Below are positions 1 through 9,238 of a stretch of 64,000 nucleotides of DNA, piece after piece (the stretch's first letter is position 1; every line of letters starts with the position of its first letter). The stretch is taken from contig CBDDCT010000005.1 in the NCBI GenBank assembly GCA_965226185.1, positions 1 through 64,000 on the forward strand. The letters run 5' to 3'. Made by a program: the position numbers and the translations under genes. Source of the stretch: CBDCYS01 sp965226185. Its GTDB lineage: Bacteria > Acidobacteriota > Terriglobia > Bryobacterales > UBA6623. Below the pieces are notes generated by a model that saw nothing but the letters and a program-made list of their open reading frames with translations, made no database searches and was not told where the DNA came from.

Positions 1-23
1 CTCGAAGGCCGCGGAGGTTACCG

Positions 24-968
24 ATGACCCACGCCACCAGCCTGCCACAATCGGCCAACGCGTTTTGGAAGCTGCCGGACAGAATCGACGAGCTTGACGA
101 AGGGCAACGGGTCGAGCAATTCGCCGCCTTTCTCGAAGCCCGTGTCTCCGAGCGCTCCGGGGCGCCCGAGATCGGCCCGGCTCATTCCAAAGGACTGCCG
201 GCGCTCCCGGCTCGTTCGCGTTCGGCGGAAGATAGCAGCGGCGCCGTAGCTCCGCCACAACACGCGCCGGCTCACGAGGTTTCGCGCGGCAGTTTACCCC
301 CGGACCCCCTGCCGGACCAAGCGCGGCCGGCGGCGCTGACCGAGGGGCCCGAGGTCCTGGGCCCGAACGATGAACCGCCTGAACCGGCGACCACGGTGCA
401 ACCCTTCACACCGCGCTATCAGGGCGTCCCGGATGCCTGGAAATGGCCGCTCGGACCCTACCAGCAGGCTCCGCTCGAGTTTGGCGGAGAGTGGTGGAAG
501 GTCAACCCCTTTACGGGGCCGGAACCCTGGCGTCCGGTCGAAATTTCCAGCTCGCCTCAACCCGAAATACCGGATGGATTCACTGAGATCTTCGGCGACC
601 GTCCCCAGGCTTCTGACTTTTCGAGCCGCCGCGCGCATAAAGCGGCCGAGCTAAGGTGGGAGCAGGACCTCAAGTTCTTCCAACGCAGCGGCATTCCCGA
701 AGGCTTTGATCAAGCACAGGTCGACTTGGCCGCGGGCGTCTTCGAATATTGGGACATGGGGCGACCCATGTTCTACGAGGGCCGCTACGGCTGGATGGCC
801 CGCTTCCCTGATTCGGCGATACCGAATTTCGAAGCGAATGTTACGGCAAGCTTGGAGGTGTCTCATATCGTGGTGGCCAAATACCAGACGCGGCAATTGC
901 TCCACGGAGTCACACCCGCGGTCGTGCACCCCTTCGTACCGCCTATCTTGGTGTCGGCGAACTCTTAG
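24..968 (+). CDS. Hypothetical proline-rich protein
   Basis: A 314-aa open frame begins at an ATG eight bases after a GGAGG ribosome-binding site, which supports this start. I do not recognise the family. Residues about 45-190 are rich in Pro, Gly and Glu and probably disordered. The C-terminal third (about 200-314) has a more globular composition with many aromatic residues. There is no signal peptide, membrane segment or known catalytic motif. It converges with the FkbM-type gene and is separated from it by about 55 bases. The upstream context lies outside the window, so operon membership is unknown. Confidence 0.6.
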   Translation: MTHATSLPQSANAFWKLPDRIDELDEGQRVEQFAAFLEARVSERSGAPEIGPAHSKGLPALPARSRSAEDSSGAVAPPQHAPAHEVSRGSLPPDPLPDQARPAALTEGPEVLGPNDEPPEPATTVQPFTPRYQGVPDAWKWPLGPYQQAPLEFGGEWWKVNPFTGPEPWRPVEISSSPQPEIPDGFTEIFGDRPQASDFSSRRAHKAAELRWEQDLKFFQRSGIPEGFDQAQVDLAAGVFEYWDMGRPMFYEGRYGWMARFPDSAIPNFEANVTASLEVSHIVVAKYQTRQLLHGVTPAVVHPFVPPILVSANS

Positions 969-1023
969 CGTTGCCAGTTGGACCTTAGCTGCCGCGGGGA
1001 CGAAGCTCCCCTGGAACATTCAT

Positions 1024-1962
1024 CTACTGGAAAAAGACGGTGTGAGGTTCAAGTTCACCCCGCGTTGACTCGCACCAACTGCAGGAGCCGGTGTAGCCGG
1101 CCGGCCCAAAATCAGACTCGTTAATCAGAGTATTCGAGCGGACGTCCCGGTCAATTAAAAAACGCGGGTGATGCTTTTGGATCGTGTCCTTCGCTCCTTT
1201 TAGAGCTTCCCGCTCGGCCCCCTCAATATCGAGCTTGATGAAATCCACGCGGCTCAATTCCAGCTCGGCGACGAGAAGGTCGATCGTAGTGAGCGGGACT
1301 TCGATTTCTCCTCCATCGCCGGGTTTGACCAAGCTGGCGGCGGCCGGATTGAAGGCGTTGAAATGCATGTTCATGGTTCCTTCGCTGCTCCAAACAGCTT
1401 TTGGCACCAGCACGAGCCGCCCATCCTTCAACTCCGAGGGGAAATTCCGCCGCAGGCATTCCAGCTGTCGGGGCTGCGGTTCAACAGCAATGACCTTGGC
1501 GGCGCCCAAACTGAATGCCTTCGCGGTAAACACGCCGACGTGAGCTCCGCAGTCAATCACGATATCGCCCTGCTGGACCGCTTTGTCTGGGTCGCGGTCA
1601 GCGAGGAAGTCGTTCTCAGCCAATGTGTAGGCGAAACCGAATTCTTCGATGTTCGCTTTATACGGCACCCAGTAGTTTCTCTCGGGATGAGACAGCAGGA
1701 CAATATCGGCATCTTTGTCGTGCCTTTCGATTCGCAGTTGCTCCCGATGCCCTGCCTTTCGCTCTACGAACTCACGGTAGTCTCCATAGAAACCTGTCAC
1801 CGCATTCCAGTCGCAGTTCGGGGCTTGACCGGTGGCTTTCTTGCAGAATGCCCATACGGTCAACACGACGGGCTCCACGGTGTCGGAATCCAACTGCAGC
1901 GCAACGTTGGCGGCGATCAACACCCCCACCGTTACTCCGATGACTACCTTCGCCCTTTTCAT
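1024..1962 (-). CDS. FkbM-family SAM-dependent methyltransferase, membrane anchored
   Basis: This 312-aa protein has an N-terminal hydrophobic helix (about residues 5-25) and then a Rossmann methyltransferase domain. The SAM motif DCGAHVGVFT is near residue 137, the acidic strand end AVEPQP near 160, and the family signature FIKLDIEGAE near 240. FkbM-type enzymes usually O-methylate sugars or small molecules, often in polysaccharide or natural-product pathways; the substrate cannot be read here. I chose the ATG at 1962. A TTG six codons upstream is also in frame, and neither has a strong ribosome-binding site. The membrane anchor suggests action at the inner membrane. Neighbours give no pathway clue. 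Confidence 0.85.
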   Translation of the reverse strand: MKRAKVVIGVTVGVLIAANVALQLDSDTVEPVVLTVWAFCKKATGQAPNCDWNAVTGFYGDYREFVERKAGHREQLRIERHDKDADIVLLSHPERNYWVPYKANIEEFGFAYTLAENDFLADRDPDKAVQQGDIVIDCGAHVGVFTAKAFSLGAAKVIAVEPQPRQLECLRRNFPSELKDGRLVLVPKAVWSSEGTMNMHFNAFNPAAASLVKPGDGGEIEVPLTTIDLLVAELELSRVDFIKLDIEGAEREALKGAKDTIQKHHPRFLIDRDVRSNTLINESDFGPAGYTGSCSWCESTRGELEPHTVFFQ

Positions 1963-1980
1963 CAGAAGAAGATAAACCAA

Positions 1981-2597
1981 TATATCGCTGGATTTCGCTC
2001 ACGAGTACTCTCCATTCGGCGTAGGTCCAGCTCCAAAAACACACTAGATACATCCAGCAACCCATCTGTGGACAACCCGGTCGTATTGGTTCAAGGATCG
2101 GAAGAAGTGAGAAAGCGGTTTGCCGACAAAGGACATCGAAATCGGGAGTAGTCCACCGGACCGGAATCACCGTCGGAACAGAACTCATTGACACATCCCA
2201 CCAATTGCTCTTTCCTTCTTTCCTTTCGCTGATGGCGTTAGGGGGCGGACTTGCCCGCGCTATTTCCGGATGGGACGGGCCTGAATTCGCAAGCCTCCTT
2301 ATGGCCCCTCAACACGATTGCTGGAGAAGATTTTCGCCCTTTCAGGATGAGAAAGCGGACTGGTTCTCTCGACTCTCGCTCCACGTAAACGGCGCCGCCC
2401 TGTATTGGCTCGGACCATCGGTGTTGCTGCTGACTTGGTGGCGTTATTTATCAATGCATGACTGGGTCGGAACTTCGTTGCACATCATCGCCCCTACTGC
2501 AAGTATCACCCTGGGTGCGCGGGTGGAGTCGAATTAGCAGTTCAAGTGTACTATTTTCCAGCTCGATAAGAAATGGCAATTCAACTTCGGGGGTCTT
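1981..2597. other. Intergenic region, no convincing gene
   Basis: About 600 bases separate two minus-strand genes. A 110-codon plus-strand frame (2205-2537) contains hydrophobic stretches but has no good ribosome-binding site and no recognisable family, so I do not call it. The region probably carries the promoter of the FkbM gene near 1980-2100. I see no RNA gene or repeat. Confidence 0.4.
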
Positions 2598-3458
2598 TTA
2601 GGCCGCTTCTTTGACGAGTTCCTGGAGGTTCCGCGCGCAAATCTTGCTGCCTTCAAACTTGTCCCCGTCCGGCCCTCCCCAGTGGGTTTCTAGACTGATC
2701 ATGCCAGCGTAGCCGTCGGCCACGAGGCGGGAAAGCTGCCCTTTCCAGCCGACTTTGCCATCGCCGACGGCGCACCAGTTCATGCGATCACTTTCCGCCG
2801 GCATGACGCCGTCTTTAGCGTGGATATGCACTATTCTGCCGCCAGGAAGAAGGTCGTAGCCGCCGGGGAAGGGGTCCTCGCCGGCAACATAGGCATTGGC
2901 TGGATCCCAGACGAGCCCGAAGTGGGGACTCTCGATTGCCCGCATGACCGGGGCCGCTTCGGCGGCCGTCGCCAGATTACAGGCATGCTCGTTTTCCAGC
3001 CCAATGACGAGGCCCTTGGGAGACGCGGCGTCGATCGCCGTGCGGAGCGCGTCGATGATCCGATCCGTCAGCCGGGAGGGGTTCGTCGTTCGCCAAAAGC
3101 TAAACACGCGGATGATTCTTGCTTCCAGCTTATCGGCAATTTCGATGGCTCGGTTCAGAATACGCGGCTGGTCGTCGTAAGTGTGGGCTGCCTGGAAAGC
3201 GTCCTGCTCGAAGCGATGGTCGATGTCTCCTCCATCTGGCAGCGTACATTTGTAGACAGGTGAAGCAATGGACACGATCTCGAGTCCGGCCGCCTTCGCC
3301 ATCTTGCCGATCTCGCTGTCGGACATGTCGACAATATTCTTATTCCACGCCGTGCGGATCTCGAGCGCCGGGATGCCCATTCGCACCGCGGTTTCGCAGA
3401 TATACTCGAAGTCTTGCGTGAACTCATCGGTGATAATCGCAACGGGGAACTCAGCCAT
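2598..3458 (-). CDS. Sugar phosphate isomerase/epimerase (AP endonuclease 2-like TIM barrel)
   Basis: The 286-aa product reads as a xylose-isomerase-like TIM barrel. It has strand/turn motifs with metal-ligand type residues: GLENEHACN in the middle, VWDPANAY, then HIHAKDG and the late SLETHW. The family binds a divalent metal and isomerises or epimerises sugars and inositols; the substrate is not evident. I start at the ATG at 3458, because the frame further upstream (to 3551) is low-complexity and lacks family similarity. Length matches the family. It is monocistronic in this window and divergent from the tRNA gene. Confidence 0.85.
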   Translation of the reverse strand: MAEFPVAIITDEFTQDFEYICETAVRMGIPALEIRTAWNKNIVDMSDSEIGKMAKAAGLEIVSIASPVYKCTLPDGGDIDHRFEQDAFQAAHTYDDQPRILNRAIEIADKLEARIIRVFSFWRTTNPSRLTDRIIDALRTAIDAASPKGLVIGLENEHACNLATAAEAAPVMRAIESPHFGLVWDPANAYVAGEDPFPGGYDLLPGGRIVHIHAKDGVMPAESDRMNWCAVGDGKVGWKGQLSRLVADGYAGMISLETHWGGPDGDKFEGSKICARNLQELVKEAA

Positions 3459-3634
3459 AGGGCCCCATTTTACCGTAACGGGCCGAACCACCCGGCCCAA
3501 AGCACCTCTGCGCAAATAGGCCGCCGGCAGGCTTGCCATCGGACGTGGCATCGGGCTACTGGCGGGCCGGCCCCTTTCAGCTGTCCCTTTCAGCTTGACC
3601 GCTCAAAGGCGCCGGCCTACAATCATTAGAGACC

Positions 3635-3709
3635 GGCGCTATCGTCTAAGGGTTAGGACAGGGCCCTCTCAAGGCTCAAATTCGGGTTCGAATCCCGGTA
3701 GCGCTACCA
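3635..3709 (+). tRNA. tRNA-Glu (anticodon CTC)
   Basis: A full cloverleaf folds by eye. The acceptor stem GGCGCTA pairs with TAGCGCT (terminal G-U), and the D arm has the Glu-type TCGTCTA start. The anticodon stem GGGCC/GGCTC has loop CTCTCAA, giving anticodon CTC. The T arm has loop TTCGAAT, and the 3' CCA is encoded. The anticodon reads GAG glutamate codons. Confidence 0.93.
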
Positions 3710-3947
3710 GCCTTCCCGTTGCTCCTTCAACTGCTTGGCTGCCCGATTCGGTGCCCGGCGAGCGCAATTCGGTATACTTGTCTCCGAAAATGGGCATGCA
3801 TCCATGCGGGTCCCGGCCAAGCTTGGTCAGGCGTCTTGCCCCGATTGACCCTAGCCAGAGGCCCCAGTCGGCAGTGCGAGTGGCTAGAGACTTGCATGGG
3901 GAACCAGCGTAAGCATCCTGACGGCCTGCGGTCTCCTTGGGGGGATC

Positions 3948-3954
3948 AGGAGGT
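3948..3954 (+). promoter_or_regulatory. Ribosome-binding site that fixes the Rieske GTG start
   Basis: AGGAGGT lies nine bases before GTG at 3964. An in-frame TTG at 3937 lacks such a site, so the GTG is the better start. Confidence 0.7.
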
Positions 3955-3963
3955 AAAGCTGAA

Positions 3964-4431
3964 GTGCGGACCACCCTAGGCGATCAGCCAGAAAAATACG
4001 AATCGCAGAGCCGGCGGAACGTCATCCGGGCGCTGCTGGGCACGGGTTTTACAGGATCCTTTCTTTCGTTTGTCTACCCGGCGGCCAGATTCATCATCCC
4101 GCCAGCCGACACCGAAACCGCGGCCCGGGAAGTCAAAGCCGCCAATGCCGCGGACTTGAATCCAAACTCCGGCCTCATCTTCAAATTCGGCAACCGGCCA
4201 GGCTTGCTGCTGCGAACCGAAAAAGGGGAGTGGCGGGCGTTCACGGCGATCTGCACGCATCTCAACTGCACCGTGCAGTTTCGGGACGACACACGGCAGA
4301 TCTGGTGCGCCTGCCACAACGGATTGTTCGACGTAAACGGCAGGGTTGTCGGCGGGCCTCCTCCCGAACCTCTCGAGGAATACGCCGTGAATATTCGGGG
4401 CGAGGACGTCATGGTGTCACGCCAGTCGTGA
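3964..4431 (+). CDS. Rieske [2Fe-2S] subunit of a bc-type quinol oxidoreductase
   Basis: A 155-aa protein with an N-terminal Tat-like SRR start and membrane anchor (about residues 17-45), followed by the Rieske fold. The cluster ligands are visible as C97-T-H99-L-N-C102 and C115-A-C117-H118. The Cys-His pairs are conserved, while the usual loop residues are changed (CTHLNC and CACHNG). It transfers electrons from quinol to the next carrier at the periplasmic face. It is the first gene of the operon: cytochrome b starts seven bases after its stop, and multiheme cytochromes follow. The multihemes probably replace cytochrome c1 as electron acceptors. Confidence 0.92.
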   Translation: MRTTLGDQPEKYESQSRRNVIRALLGTGFTGSFLSFVYPAARFIIPPADTETAAREVKAANAADLNPNSGLIFKFGNRPGLLLRTEKGEWRAFTAICTHLNCTVQFRDDTRQIWCACHNGLFDVNGRVVGGPPPEPLEEYAVNIRGEDVMVSRQS

Positions 4432-4438
4432 GAGCCGC

Positions 4439-5032
4439 ATGAGCCGCCAGCAGCAGTTGAAACCATGGTTCGAGGAACGGCTGGGACTTGAAGCCATCCG
4501 TGAGTTCATTGCTCATAAGAAGGTTCCTGTTCACTCCGCGACCATCTGGTATTACTTCGGCGGGATCACGCTGTTTCTTTTCGTGATCCAGGTATTGACG
4601 GGCATCCTGCTGCTGCTCTACTACCGGCCTTCCCCGGCGGAGGCCTTCGCGAGCGTGCAGTTCATCATGACCCAGGTGGAGTTCGGCTGGCTGGTGCGCT
4701 CGATCCACAGTTGGTCGGCCAACCTGATGGTTCTCACCGCCATGATCCACATGTTCAGCGTCTTTTTTCTGCGGGCCTACCGCCGCCCTCGCGAGCTGAC
4801 CTGGCTGAGTGGAATGGCGCTGTTGTTCATCACGCTCGGCTTCGGCTTTAGCGGCTACCTGCTTCCCTGGAACGAGGTGGCGTTCTTCGCGACCAAAGTG
4901 GGCACCGACATCGCGGGCACTGTTCCCCTGGTGGGTTCTTTCCTGGTCAGATTTCTGCGGGGCGGCGAGGAAGTGGGCGGAGCCACCTTGACCCGATTTT
5001 TCGGTTTCCACGTGGCCGTTCTGCCTGGGTGA
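4439..5032 (+). CDS. Cytochrome b, N-terminal part (b6-like), frame broken in helix D
   Basis: The 197-aa frame has four membrane helices of the cytochrome b6 type. Helix B carries heme ligands H90 and H104 (H-x13-H). Helix D has the first ligand at H191 but then meets a TGA six codons later, before the second histidine. Reading on in the -1 frame from the overlapping GTG at 5029 restores H-x14-H exactly and continues into subunit-IV-like sequence. A single missing G in the GGG run at 5027-5029 would explain this. It could be a sequencing error, a real mutation, programmed -1 frameshifting, or translational coupling of two halves. Confidence 0.9.
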   Translation: MSRQQQLKPWFEERLGLEAIREFIAHKKVPVHSATIWYYFGGITLFLFVIQVLTGILLLLYYRPSPAEAFASVQFIMTQVEFGWLVRSIHSWSANLMVLTAMIHMFSVFFLRAYRRPRELTWLSGMALLFITLGFGFSGYLLPWNEVAFFATKVGTDIAGTVPLVGSFLVRFLRGGEEVGGATLTRFFGFHVAVLPG

Positions 5033-5499
5033 CCACACTTCTTCTGCTGTTTCACTTGGCGTTGGTTCAAAAGGCGGGAATCAGCTCACCCAATCAGGAC
5101 TCCCAGCAGCGGCAGATGCCTTTCTATCCGAACTTCGTGTTGCGCGAGATGATTGCCTGGTACGGAGCGCTGGCGGTCCTTGGGTCGCTGGCGGCGTTGT
5201 TTCCCTGGGGTCTCGGCACGGAAGCGGACCCGTTTGCTCCCGCACCACCCGGGATCAAGCCGGAGTGGTTTTTTCTCGCCGTCTTCTACAATCTGAAACT
5301 CATCCCCAGCAAGATCTGGATCTTCGATGGCGAGGTGCTGGCGGTTCTGGCCGTGATGGCCGGGGTTGTCGGCTGGATGCTTGTTCCGTTCTGGGACAAG
5401 GTGCCGGACGGAGAGAAACCGCGTGCTTGGGTGACCGGCATTGGGGTCCTTCTCGTCGCTTACCTGCTGGTTTTTTCAGCGTTGGGGTATTGGACATGA
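5029..5499 (+). CDS. Cytochrome b, C-terminal part (subunit IV-like)
   Basis: This frame of 156 codons begins at a GTG overlapping the TGA of the upstream half (GTGA). It supplies the second helix-D heme ligand (His9 here), then three membrane helices with the quinol-site signature PEWFF (variant of PEWY) near residue 83. It completes a b6/subunit-IV type cytochrome b. Its stop overlaps the ATG of the nine-heme cytochrome (ATGA), so all genes are translationally coupled. As a free-standing protein it would start in mid-helix, so a fused product with the upstream frame is more plausible. Confidence 0.85.
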   Translation: MTTLLLLFHLALVQKAGISSPNQDSQQRQMPFYPNFVLREMIAWYGALAVLGSLAALFPWGLGTEADPFAPAPPGIKPEWFFLAVFYNLKLIPSKIWIFDGEVLAVLAVMAGVVGWMLVPFWDKVPDGEKPRAWVTGIGVLLVAYLLVFSALGYWT

Positions 5500-6102
5500 G
5501 GACGGCTGTTTGGTTGATGGTTCTCGCCGCCGCCGCGCCGGCCTATGGTCAGCAGGCGCTCGCGGAAGAGCCAGCCGATACCTGCGTGGAGTGCCACCGC
5601 GAGATGGAAGGTGATCTGGCCCGGCCCATGCAGTTGTTCGCCGACGACATCCACAAGCAAAACGGTTTCTCCTGCGCCGACTGCCACGGAGGGGACCCCA
5701 GCAGTTATGACCCCGAGGAATCCATGAGCGTGAATAAAGGATTCCGCGGCAAGCTCGGCCGCGCCCAAGTACCGGAGTTATGCGGATCTTGCCACGGCGA
5801 TCCCAGCGTGATGCATGAGTTCAAACCGCAACAGCGCGTGGATCAGCTCGTCCAATACCGGACAAGCGTGCATGGTCAGCGCTTGGCGAAAGGGAACTTA
5901 AACGTGGCGAACTGCGTGGACTGCCATAGTGTCCACGACATTCGAGAGGTCCGCCATGCTCTTTCTCCGGTTCATCCGCTCCGTGTCGCGCGAACCTGTG
6001 CTCGCTGCCATGCTGATGCCCAACACATGGAAGGCTATCCGATCCCGGCCGATCAGTTGGAGCACTACGAGCGCAGCGTGCATTGGGAAGCTCTGGACGC
6101 TC
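5496..6102 (+). pseudogene. Nine-heme cytochrome c, 5' part, interrupted by a 5.2-kb element
   Basis: The frame starts at ATG 5496, overlapping the cytochrome b stop, with a signal peptide ending near AYGQQ. It carries five CxxCH motifs (CVECH, CADCH, CGSCH, CVDCH, CARCH) with SVH-type distal histidine motifs. It stops just inside the inserted element. Joining base 6102 to base 11353 restores the frame exactly and adds four more CxxCH motifs and a C-terminal membrane anchor. The rebuilt protein has about 427 aa and nine hemes. It was probably the periplasmic electron acceptor of the Rieske/cytochrome b complex. Confidence 0.88.
6095..6102. repeat. Target site duplication, left copy
   Basis: GGACGCTC occurs here and again at 11345-11352, directly flanking the terminal inverted repeats. 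Eight bases suits IS1-like elements. Confidence 0.8.
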
Positions 6103-6240
6103 GGTAGTGGGGTCTTAGTGTGGAGATGGGCAATCGCTCTCCATGATCAATGATCAGTTCGGCAGATTCTTGCCGAGAGAATCAAGGGTGGTCTTCAAGC
6201 TTTCGAGCAAAGACTTGCTCATCGGACCGTCAAAACGAAC

Positions 6241-6459
6241 ATGAGCAAAGATGATTTGCCCATCTTCATTAGCCCCTACAGGAACCTCTCCGCCCTGCCA
6301 AGCCTACAGCTACCGCGCCATGCCGTGGAAGCGGGCGAAGGCGCTGCCTTCGCCTACTACAACTTCTGCCGCATTCATGGCAGCCTGAGGGTCACGCCTG
6401 CGATGGAAGCCGAAATCACAGACCACGTCTGGGACCTGCGGGAGTTAATCGCAGCTTAA
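6241..6459 (+). pseudogene. IS1-like transposase, C-terminal remnant
   Basis: About 45 codons near the end of this frame read AYYNFCRIHGSLRVTPAMEA and then a TDHVW motif. This is the conserved C-terminus of an IS1-family (ISMhu11-like) transposase as I remember it. The first 25 codons are unrelated, so the N-terminal and catalytic parts are gone. Its position close to the left inverted repeat supports an IS1-like origin of the surrounding element. Confidence 0.6.
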
Positions 6460-6548
6460 TGGCACGACGCAGGAGGGTTGGGCGCGTGCAGGCCTAGCTG
6501 GTCGATGGTATCGTATATGCCGGTGAGATCGCTTAAGCGGGTGGGCGT

Positions 6549-6965
6549 CTACTGCGCCTCCCTGCATTCCGCAGCTGCTAAGGTCGCCCAGGCGGATGAC
6601 TCCTTCCTCGACAGGTTTTGGATGTTGGTTCCGGGGCCGCAAGCGTTGCCCACGCCGGTAACAGAGATCTGACAATTGAAATTCAGATTTTGGGGATCTG
6701 TTTTGTTCCCAATAAAATCAGCGACGAGATTTAGACGGGCACCCCCGGCTATAATCGTGCATTGCAACAGGTTCCCTGGAACAAACCTGTTGACCGAAAC
6801 CGCCGTTACGGGCCCCGAATTGGCGTCGAAACACGCTTTCTTAGCATCCAACACCGCTAAGCACTCACATAGGGTCCCGGCGTAAAGTGGCCCTTGGGCT
6901 ACAGCAAAGCCCAGGATACCGGTCATAATCAATAAAAACCTGGTGGCATATTTTCGTGGGTTCAT
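6549..6965 (-). CDS. Hypothetical secreted Cys-containing protein
   Basis: The 138-aa product starts at ATG 6965, ten bases after a GGAGG site. A clear signal peptide ends near LYAG (about residue 30). The mature part has several cysteines (CECL, KKACF, LLQC, NFNC, NACG, AAEC) that could form disulfides. I do not recognise the family. It is cargo of the inserted element. The preceding priA frame runs over its 5' region, so this gene probably arrived in a separate recombination event. Confidence 0.55.
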   Translation of the reverse strand: MNPRKYATRFLLIMTGILGFAVAQGPLYAGTLCECLAVLDAKKACFDANSGPVTAVSVNRFVPGNLLQCTIIAGGARLNLVADFIGNKTDPQNLNFNCQISVTGVGNACGPGTNIQNLSRKESSAWATLAAAECREAQ

Positions 6966-7071
6966 TAAGGTTAACCTCCGTTGTTCGCGATTGTTCGCCA
7001 AGCGCTCGCGCACACCTTACACCTACATGCGCGGGCACAGACCAACGGTAGACTTTGGGAGACTCTAAAGG

Positions 7072-8127
7072 GAGAATCGCCACTTTGTCTCCAAAGCGGC
7101 CGAAGAACTGTGCGGCGACCGCCGGTGTGAGCGCAATTTCCGGGACCAACAGGAGCGAGCCTTTCCCTTGGGAAAGCGCCTCTTCGATCGCGCGAAGATA
7201 GACCTCCGTCTTCCCGGAGCCGGTGACCCCGTGGATCAGAAAAGTCCGATACCCCCCGCCGCGGAGAGACGAACAAATAGGGTCCAACGCCGCCTTCTGA
7301 TCACGATTCAGTTTTATGGCCGGGGTCACGCCGAGCCCCTTGCCGTTCATGATGTCGAACTCGCTCCAAAGTTTCACGACGCCGGTCCGAGCCAACCGGC
7401 GCGCAATGGTCTTCACATCTTTTCTCCGCGAAACGAGAGATTCGATCTCGTGAGATCCCGGCTGCTCGCGCAGAAAGTCGACCAGCCAGCGCTCCCCCCG
7501 GCTGAGTTTTTCGGGGGCCGCCTGAAGATCCCCGGGGTTCACCATCAGCCGTCCCGAGCGGCTCAGGGAGGGGTCTTTCTTGGCAAGGACTGGCTCGACG
7601 GTGAGCAGTCCCTTTCGCTTCAAGCTTCTCAGCGCCGCGTCGGCTCCAGGGACCTTGCGCTTGAGATACTGCTCGCTGAGGGACCGTTTTTCGAGGGCGT
7701 GGAGCAGCCGGGCAGCATGGTCCTGAGTGCCAGGGGTGATGAACTGGCGTGCCGCCTCCACCCCGCTGGGTGTCAGCGAGACAATCTTGCCGGCGCGGGT
7801 CTCTCCGGCCAGCGGCAGCATGGTCCGCAAAACCTCTCCGAAGGGCGCGCAGTAGTAATCGGCGATCCAGCGGCCCAGATCGAGAAGCTCGGCTGTCAAG
7901 GCCGGCTCTTCATCGAGCAGCCGTAAGACCTCGCGGGCTGGCTGGCGAGGAGCTTTCTTATGCCGACGAAGAACGACTCCAGTCAACTTACGGGCGCCAA
8001 AGGGTACAACCACGCGACTGCCCGCCTGCACACGGTGATGCAGTGTTTCCGGCAACCGGTAAGTGAAGGGCTGGTCGAGGGGAACGGGAAGGGCGACGTC
8101 ACAGAACTGCGCTCCACTGGGACCCAT
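7072..8127 (-). pseudogene. priA: Truncated primosomal helicase PriA
   Basis: From ATG 8127 the frame matches PriA: the 3'-DNA-binding domain (residues 5-100, with PFTYRLP and VVVPFGARK), a winged-helix region, then helicase lobe 1 with Walker A GVTGSGKTEVY near residue 300 and LLVPEIALTP. Family similarity ends at about residue 352 (base 7072), just after GDKVAIL. The remaining 68 codons to 6865 are unrelated. PriA is normally over 700 aa, so the DEAH box, zinc-binding cysteines and lobe 2 are missing. It lies inside the mobile element and is presumably a captured fragment. Confidence 0.85.
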
Positions 8128-8322
8128 GCAGTACCGATTCTAGCGGATCGGTCCGCAAGCTCAGATCGTGGGGCCCTTATTGGGCCGGGCAATAAATTGT
8201 GGCTTGGCCGCGGCTGCCGGCACCAGTGACGGCAGGAACGTCAACCTAAATGTTATCGGCCTCCCGGTTGACACCGTCGGCGCAAGAATCTAATCTCAAC
8301 AGGGAATCAGACTACCTGGTAA

Positions 8323-8854
8323 CCTGAATTATGCACTGCGGCGTGGACCTGAGGAGGGCTGAGCCGCAAGGGACCATTGGGAACCCCCGAAAACATGGGG
8401 TAAAAAGGTAGGCTGGCAAAGATCCCAGCTTCGCCAGCCAACCCCAAGGAGGTCACCCACATGGTTACCAGACGAAAACAGCATAGCTCCCAAAGGCCCG
8501 TCCAACAAGGCCCAGCCGTGACGGCCTCGCGACCCAATAAAATCGGGGCTTCGACGCCTTACCACTTCCGCGGCAAGAAGCCGACTCTCCCTACGGCGGC
8601 TTTCTGCCGGTGGTCGGGAGGGCGCTGATCTGAGAGCCTGGCTATGCGCTATGCATAAAATTTTATGCACTAGCCGTAACGCACTGGAAACACGTCACTT
8701 CCGAGCGAGGTTTTGACGACGCGGAATCTGGGCGGGAAGGGAAACCGGGGACGGAGAAGCCAAAAGACCAGTTGCCGAGCTACCACCTCACGACGACCGC
8801 CAACCCGCTACGAACGCAGCCACACTCGCAAAGTGAATCTGTGCATAATTCAGG
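8323..8854. mobile_element. Non-autonomous deletion derivative (MITE) of the IS1380-type element at 20103-21903
   Basis: It has the same ends as the full element: CCTGAATTATGCAC at 8323-8336 and its complement at 8841-8854. It keeps the leader and about the first 130 bases of the transposase gene and then jumps to the 3' end (GCATAAAATTTTATGC region near 8654). A TGGTAA direct repeat flanks it. With a 0.5-kb length and no transposase it would need the full element in trans. Confidence 0.85.
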
Positions 8855-8949
8855 TGGTAAACAAACGCAATGACCGTCACGGCCAAAAACACGAAGATCG
8901 CCCACTGAAGTGGTCGGGTGCTCTTGGGTTCCTTCTTGAATACAGTCAT
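8788..8949 (-). pseudogene. Small membrane protein ORF cut by the MITE
   Basis: From ATG 8949, preceded by AGGAG, a 53-codon frame reads a basic N-terminus and one strong transmembrane helix (residues 16-31). It then runs into the MITE end at 8854 and stops within it at 8788. The genuine gene part is about 31 codons. It was probably a short single-pass protein whose C-terminus was replaced by MITE sequence. The family is not recognised. Confidence 0.35.
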
Positions 8950-9238
8950 CGGGGAACTCTTCTCCTATGACAACGCTCAGAACGCTGCTCAGTTTCTAGT
9001 ACGTTTGTAAAGGACTGAAGTTTTGATGCCTATGGGTGGTGCGCCTAGATTCCTAACAGGTTTCTCACTAGCGCTAGTAAGTCAAACCTCCTACCACGGT
9101 TGGAGAGATGCAGCCTGGCAAGCGCGCGGAGGGATTGAAGGCCACGGGGATGATAGAAAGCTCGGAGTTCGTCTGTTAGAATATCCGCCATGAAGCTGAG
9201 AAGCGCCGCGATCAAAGCCCCTAGTCTAAGCTGCCGGG

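Noticed and set aside
2205..2537. 110-codon plus-strand frame with hydrophobic stretches
   Set aside because: No ribosome-binding site, no recognisable family and no conserved context; probably chance.
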